Positions 61,163-64,000 of a DNA stretch of 64,000 nucleotides are shown one piece after another. Every line of letters starts with the position of its first letter. The first letter of the stretch is position 1. The notes beneath the pieces were generated by a model. It saw nothing but the letters and a program-made list of their open reading frames with translations, was not told the DNA's origin and searched no databases. Source of the DNA: CAUZIZ01 sp963579905. GTDB taxonomy: Bacteria > Acidobacteriota > UBA6911 > RPQK01 > JAJDTT01. The position numbers and the translations under genes are program-made. The DNA lies in NCBI GenBank assembly GCA_963579905.1, contig CAUZIZ010000001.1, positions 24,517-88,516 on the forward strand. Reading direction: 5' to 3'.

Positions 61163-63073
61163 TCACTTGGGTAGCTGTGTCATGATCTGCTCCCGCCAGG
61201 CGACATACATCAACAGAATCCAGATGGCTGCGCTGTCGTCCTTTTTCCCCTGGCTATGATCTCTCAAAAGGACCTGAATCCCCTTTTTGTCCAACACCCC
61301 ATCGTCGTCGCCGCCGTTGAGGTAGTCTTCGACCCAATCTCGTAACCCAGTTCTGAACCATTCGCGTAAGGATACGCTGAAACCCTTTTTCGGTTTGGCC
61401 AGGTTTTCTGGAGGCAGGGCCGACTCAAGTGCACTGCGCAACAAGTGTTTTCCTTGCCAACGTCGAAACTTCAGATCCGACGCTAGCAGGGTCGAGAACT
61501 CTACCCACTTGTGGTCTAGAAACGGGGAGCATACCTCCAACGAGCTAGCCATGCTCATGCGGTCTACCTTGACCAGCATGTCGTTGAGCAGGCGGAAGCG
61601 AATGTCGGCGTAGCCGATTCTGTTCACCAATGGAGCCTCCATCCGAAGCACGGACAAGACGTCGGAAGGGTAGTGTTCCGGGATGCTACTTTTCAAGGTT
61701 TCAAAAAAATCGGGGGATAGGACCCTTTTCAGTGTCTCCCCCTCCACAGCAGCCATCTTTTCGAAGTAAAGATCCTCTAGCTTCAATCCACTCTGTCGCA
61801 GTACCTTTGCCAATCTAAGTGCGGAATAGTGATGGCTCGAAGGCAAAAAGCGAGCGGAAAATTGTATGGCTTCGGGTGCCAGGCGTGCACCCAGGAACGA
61901 CGGAAGGAGACGATGTGTTTCGGCAAAATAAAAACCCTTGTACGAGTCGTAGCCAGCGAACAGCTCGTCCCCGCCCAGGATGGCAGTGACGTGATGGCGA
62001 GCCAGACGAGAGATGAAATAGGTGGGTAGGGCGGAGGAGTCCCCAAAAGGCTCGTCGAAGTGACGGGCCAGGGTCGATATCGCTCCCGGTAGGTCACAAA
62101 GCATGTCCGCCTCAGGGAGGTTGAGCAGGTGGTGCTCCGTCTGAAAATGATCGGCAATTCGCCGAGCGTCCTTCGACTCGTCCCAGTGAGGTTGGTCGAA
62201 GCCAATGGTGAAAGTCTTCAAGGGGTGTAGGCCAGCCCGGTGGGCGTAGTGGAAGACGCTACTCGAGTCCAGCCCGCCGCTAAGAAAGATTCCGAGGGGG
62301 ACATCGCTTTCGAGGCGGAGTCCCACCGAATCCTGTAGAAGCTCATCCAGACGCTCGGTCCAGTTTTGGTGGGAGTCCTCGGACTCGCCGCTGGTAGGCC
62401 AGGGGAGCTTCCAGTACTGGATCAGCTTCGCTTGACTTGACTGGTAGGTGAGCAGATGACCGGCAGGGAGCTTTTGAATTTGTTTGAAGATGCTCGAAGG
62501 CTCGCAGACGAAGCCGAATTTGAAGTAGAACATGAGCGTTTTTTCATCAATCTTAGCCAGTTCCGGCGCTGCGGCCAGAATCGCCTTGATCTCCGATGCG
62601 AAGATCAGTCGGTATTCTCGATGGAAGTAGAACAACGGCTTCTTTCCAAGCCGGTCACGAGCGAGGACGAGTCGATGTCGACTTTCATCCCAGATCGCCG
62701 TACCAAACATCCCACGAAGGTCTTGAAAACATTCCTTTCTATTTTCCTCGTAGAGGTGAACAATCGCCTCGGTGTCGGAGCTCGTCCTGAACACGTGAGC
62801 TTGTTTTCGCAGAGCAGATCCCAGTTGGCGGTAATTGTAGATTTCGCCGTTAGACACAACGTGCATCGATCCGTTTTCGTTGGAAATCGGTTGCTGCCCG
62901 TGTTCGATATCGATGATGCTAAGCCTGCGTACACCCAACCCGACTCCCGCCCTGGAGAAAAATCCCTCTTCGTCAGGACCACGATGAACCATGCAGTTCG
63001 TCATCCTCGACAAGAGTGCTCGGATTTCTCCCTGAGTCAAATCGGGTGCCAAGATGCCGGCGATTCCGCACAT
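61163..63073 (-). CDS. asnB: Asparagine synthase (glutamine-hydrolysing)
   Basis: 636 residues. It has the N-terminal glutaminase domain with nucleophile Cys2 (MCGIAGILAP), VHRGPDEEG, VSNGEIYNYRQL, and the synthetase domain with the PP-loop GIFLSGGLDSSSVFHYAH. TIGFDQPHWDESKDARRIAD and ILGGDELFAGYDSYKGF follow, and PFLDHKWVEF is near the C-terminus. The length and location beside glycosyltransferases are those of AsnB paralogues in exopolysaccharide/exosortase loci, which may amidate sugars rather than make free asparagine. It is intact. Confidence 0.93.
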   Translation of the reverse strand: MCGIAGILAPDLTQGEIRALLSRMTNCMVHRGPDEEGFFSRAGVGLGVRRLSIIDIEHGQQPISNENGSMHVVSNGEIYNYRQLGSALRKQAHVFRTSSDTEAIVHLYEENRKECFQDLRGMFGTAIWDESRHRLVLARDRLGKKPLFYFHREYRLIFASEIKAILAAAPELAKIDEKTLMFYFKFGFVCEPSSIFKQIQKLPAGHLLTYQSSQAKLIQYWKLPWPTSGESEDSHQNWTERLDELLQDSVGLRLESDVPLGIFLSGGLDSSSVFHYAHRAGLHPLKTFTIGFDQPHWDESKDARRIADHFQTEHHLLNLPEADMLCDLPGAISTLARHFDEPFGDSSALPTYFISRLARHHVTAILGGDELFAGYDSYKGFYFAETHRLLPSFLGARLAPEAIQFSARFLPSSHHYSALRLAKVLRQSGLKLEDLYFEKMAAVEGETLKRVLSPDFFETLKSSIPEHYPSDVLSVLRMEAPLVNRIGYADIRFRLLNDMLVKVDRMSMASSLEVCSPFLDHKWVEFSTLLASDLKFRRWQGKHLLRSALESALPPENLAKPKKGFSVSLREWFRTGLRDWVEDYLNGGDDDGVLDKKGIQVLLRDHSQGKKDDSAAIWILLMYVAWREQIMTQLPK

Positions 63074-63078
63074 TGTGC

Positions 63079-63700
63079 CTACCTCTTTTTGCAGATCACT
63101 CTCAGGACAGAGAGATAGTGCCTGGCAACCAGGTCTGGGTCGAAGTTCTTCATACTCGCGATGTTTGATTTCTGCATTCGCTCACGCAGGTCTTTGTCGG
63201 ACAAGATCTCCTCGAGTGCTCGAGCCAGATTGGAAGGGTTTTTCGGTTCTGCAAAGAGAACGTTGATGCCCTCCTCGAGGTGGTCTGCCATTCCTCGGAT
63301 CTTGGTTGTGACGATCGGAAGACCCGTGTGCATCGCCTCCATAATCGCGTAGGGAAAGCCTTCGCTCCAGGAAGGGAGAACGAACACGTCAGCGGAACTA
63401 TAGGTATTCCAGAGATCCTTTTCTTCCAAATAGCCCCGAAAGGAGACATGCTTTTCCAGACCGCGCTGTCAGACCACGGCGCTGAGAGCTTCTCGGGCGG
63501 GACTGTCACCCACGAGGACGAGCTGGGATTTGATCCTCTGCGAGACGATTGCCGTCGCTTCGATGAGCTCAAAAAGGCCCTTCTGTCGAACCAGGCGGTC
63601 CACGTACAGCATCACCGAAATCCCATTTTCTATTAGGGAGCGGGAGACGGAAAGTTCGGTTGCGGGAACCGCGAAAGGGTTTCGAACTATTTGGTGGGGG
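63079..63700 (-). pseudogene. Family 4 glycosyltransferase, 5'-truncated with nonsense codon
   Basis: One frame encodes the C-terminal GT-B half: LYVDRLVRQKGLFELIEA, KSQLVLVGDSPAREALSAVV, then TGA (63469-63471), then KHVSFRGYLEEKDLW, the nucleotide-sugar motif VFVLPSWSEGFPYAIMEAMH and GLPIVTTKIRGMADHL to the end. The N-terminal half is missing, and the frame ends at the insertion-sequence end near 63700. CGA to TGA would explain the stop. It lies 5 bp from asnB and was probably co-transcribed with it. Confidence 0.78.
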
Positions 63701-64000
63701 TATTCAGTTAACTCAAGTTGCGACTATATGGCGTATTTGCGGGGCCTGGGGCCCCTTACGTTATTGACCATGTCCTTGTAAGATGTCGGTTCGATCGCCA
63801 CCGCTTGTTGGACTAATCTGTAGAATAGCTTGCCACGGTGGCGGCTCGTTCAGCGATTGAATCGGAACGTATCTTCGTCGAGGTAGTAATCCAGGTGCTC
63901 GTGACTGATGGCTCCTTGATGCGTGCCAATCATCCACCGCTTGAGCAACGAGGCGACTCGATGGCAATGTGGCAGCAAATCCTCGCCGACCTCTGCCGTA
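63701..64000 (-). mobile_element. IS1595-type insertion sequence, 3' part (runs off the window)
   Basis: The minus strand encodes the transposase end: HCHRVASLLKRWMIGTHQGA, LDYYLDEDTFRFNR, TGA (63850-63852), then TSRHRGKLFYRLVQQAVAI and a TAG at 63724. This is the C-terminal pattern of IS1595/ISXO2-like transposases, normally FRFNRRTSRxRGKLFYRL. GGGGGTATTCAGTTAACTCA at 63695-63714 may be the terminal inverted repeat. The nonsense codon suggests an inactive copy. The 5' end lies outside the window. Confidence 0.75.

Overview
The window looks like chromosomal DNA of a free-living or host-associated heterotrophic bacterium of roughly 55-60 percent G+C. The gene families resemble those of Acidobacteriota, Planctomycetota and similar marine or symbiont lineages: secreted sulfatases, a DUF1549/DUF1553 plus DUF1501 pair, Tat-exported Gfo/Idh/MocA oxidoreductases, phytanoyl-CoA dioxygenase-like proteins, BNR/sialidase-like lipoproteins and SSS-type symporters. 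The phylum is inferred from gene families only; there is no rRNA in the window.

Left part (1-36 kb) is mostly intact. An arginine operon on the minus strand (P-loop protein, argC, argD, argB) has a recognisable promoter at its head and a palindromic mini-element between argC and argD. Next come gltX, a family 2 glycosyltransferase and rsmI on the minus strand, with a pdxJ 5' relic fused in frame in front of rsmI. After a gene-free, hairpin-rich stretch (7.9-8.7 kb) lie a D-aminoacylase-like lipoprotein, an SDR and a transaldolase. The plus strand then carries a secreted beta-propeller-like protein, a membrane sulfatase-fold protein with an SGNH partner, and a catabolic trio (Gfo/Idh oxidoreductase, DapA-family lyase/aldolase, D-2-hydroxyacid dehydrogenase). 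A LysM/M23 peptidase, the DUF1549/1553-DUF1501 pair, two FGly sulfatases flanking a Tat-exported barrel protein, an amidohydrolase, a ceramidase-like protein and a PhyH dioxygenase follow.

Right part (36-64 kb) is heavily decayed. It holds two interrupted SSS symporters and a third C-terminal fragment, intact and broken copies of the barrel protein, a broken PhyH fused to the relic of a VapBC toxin-antitoxin pair, a broken pirin, half a flippase abutting an IS110-type transposase tail, a broken glycosyltransferase, a frameshifted malic enzyme, and a family 4 glycosyltransferase cut by an IS1595-type element. Intact genes between them include OsmC, two BNR lipoproteins, tRNA-Leu(CAG), mmsA, a lipoprotein sulfatase-fold protein, a sulfotransferase, a CNNM/CBS protein and asnB. 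The glycosyltransferase, flippase, sulfotransferase and asnB genes look like a collapsing surface-polysaccharide locus.

The most unusual non-coding signal is a set of dispersed palindromic repeats of at least four kinds. Several copies end exactly on the stop codon of a neighbouring gene. Together with the pseudogenes they suggest a genome invaded by short non-autonomous elements while losing genes.
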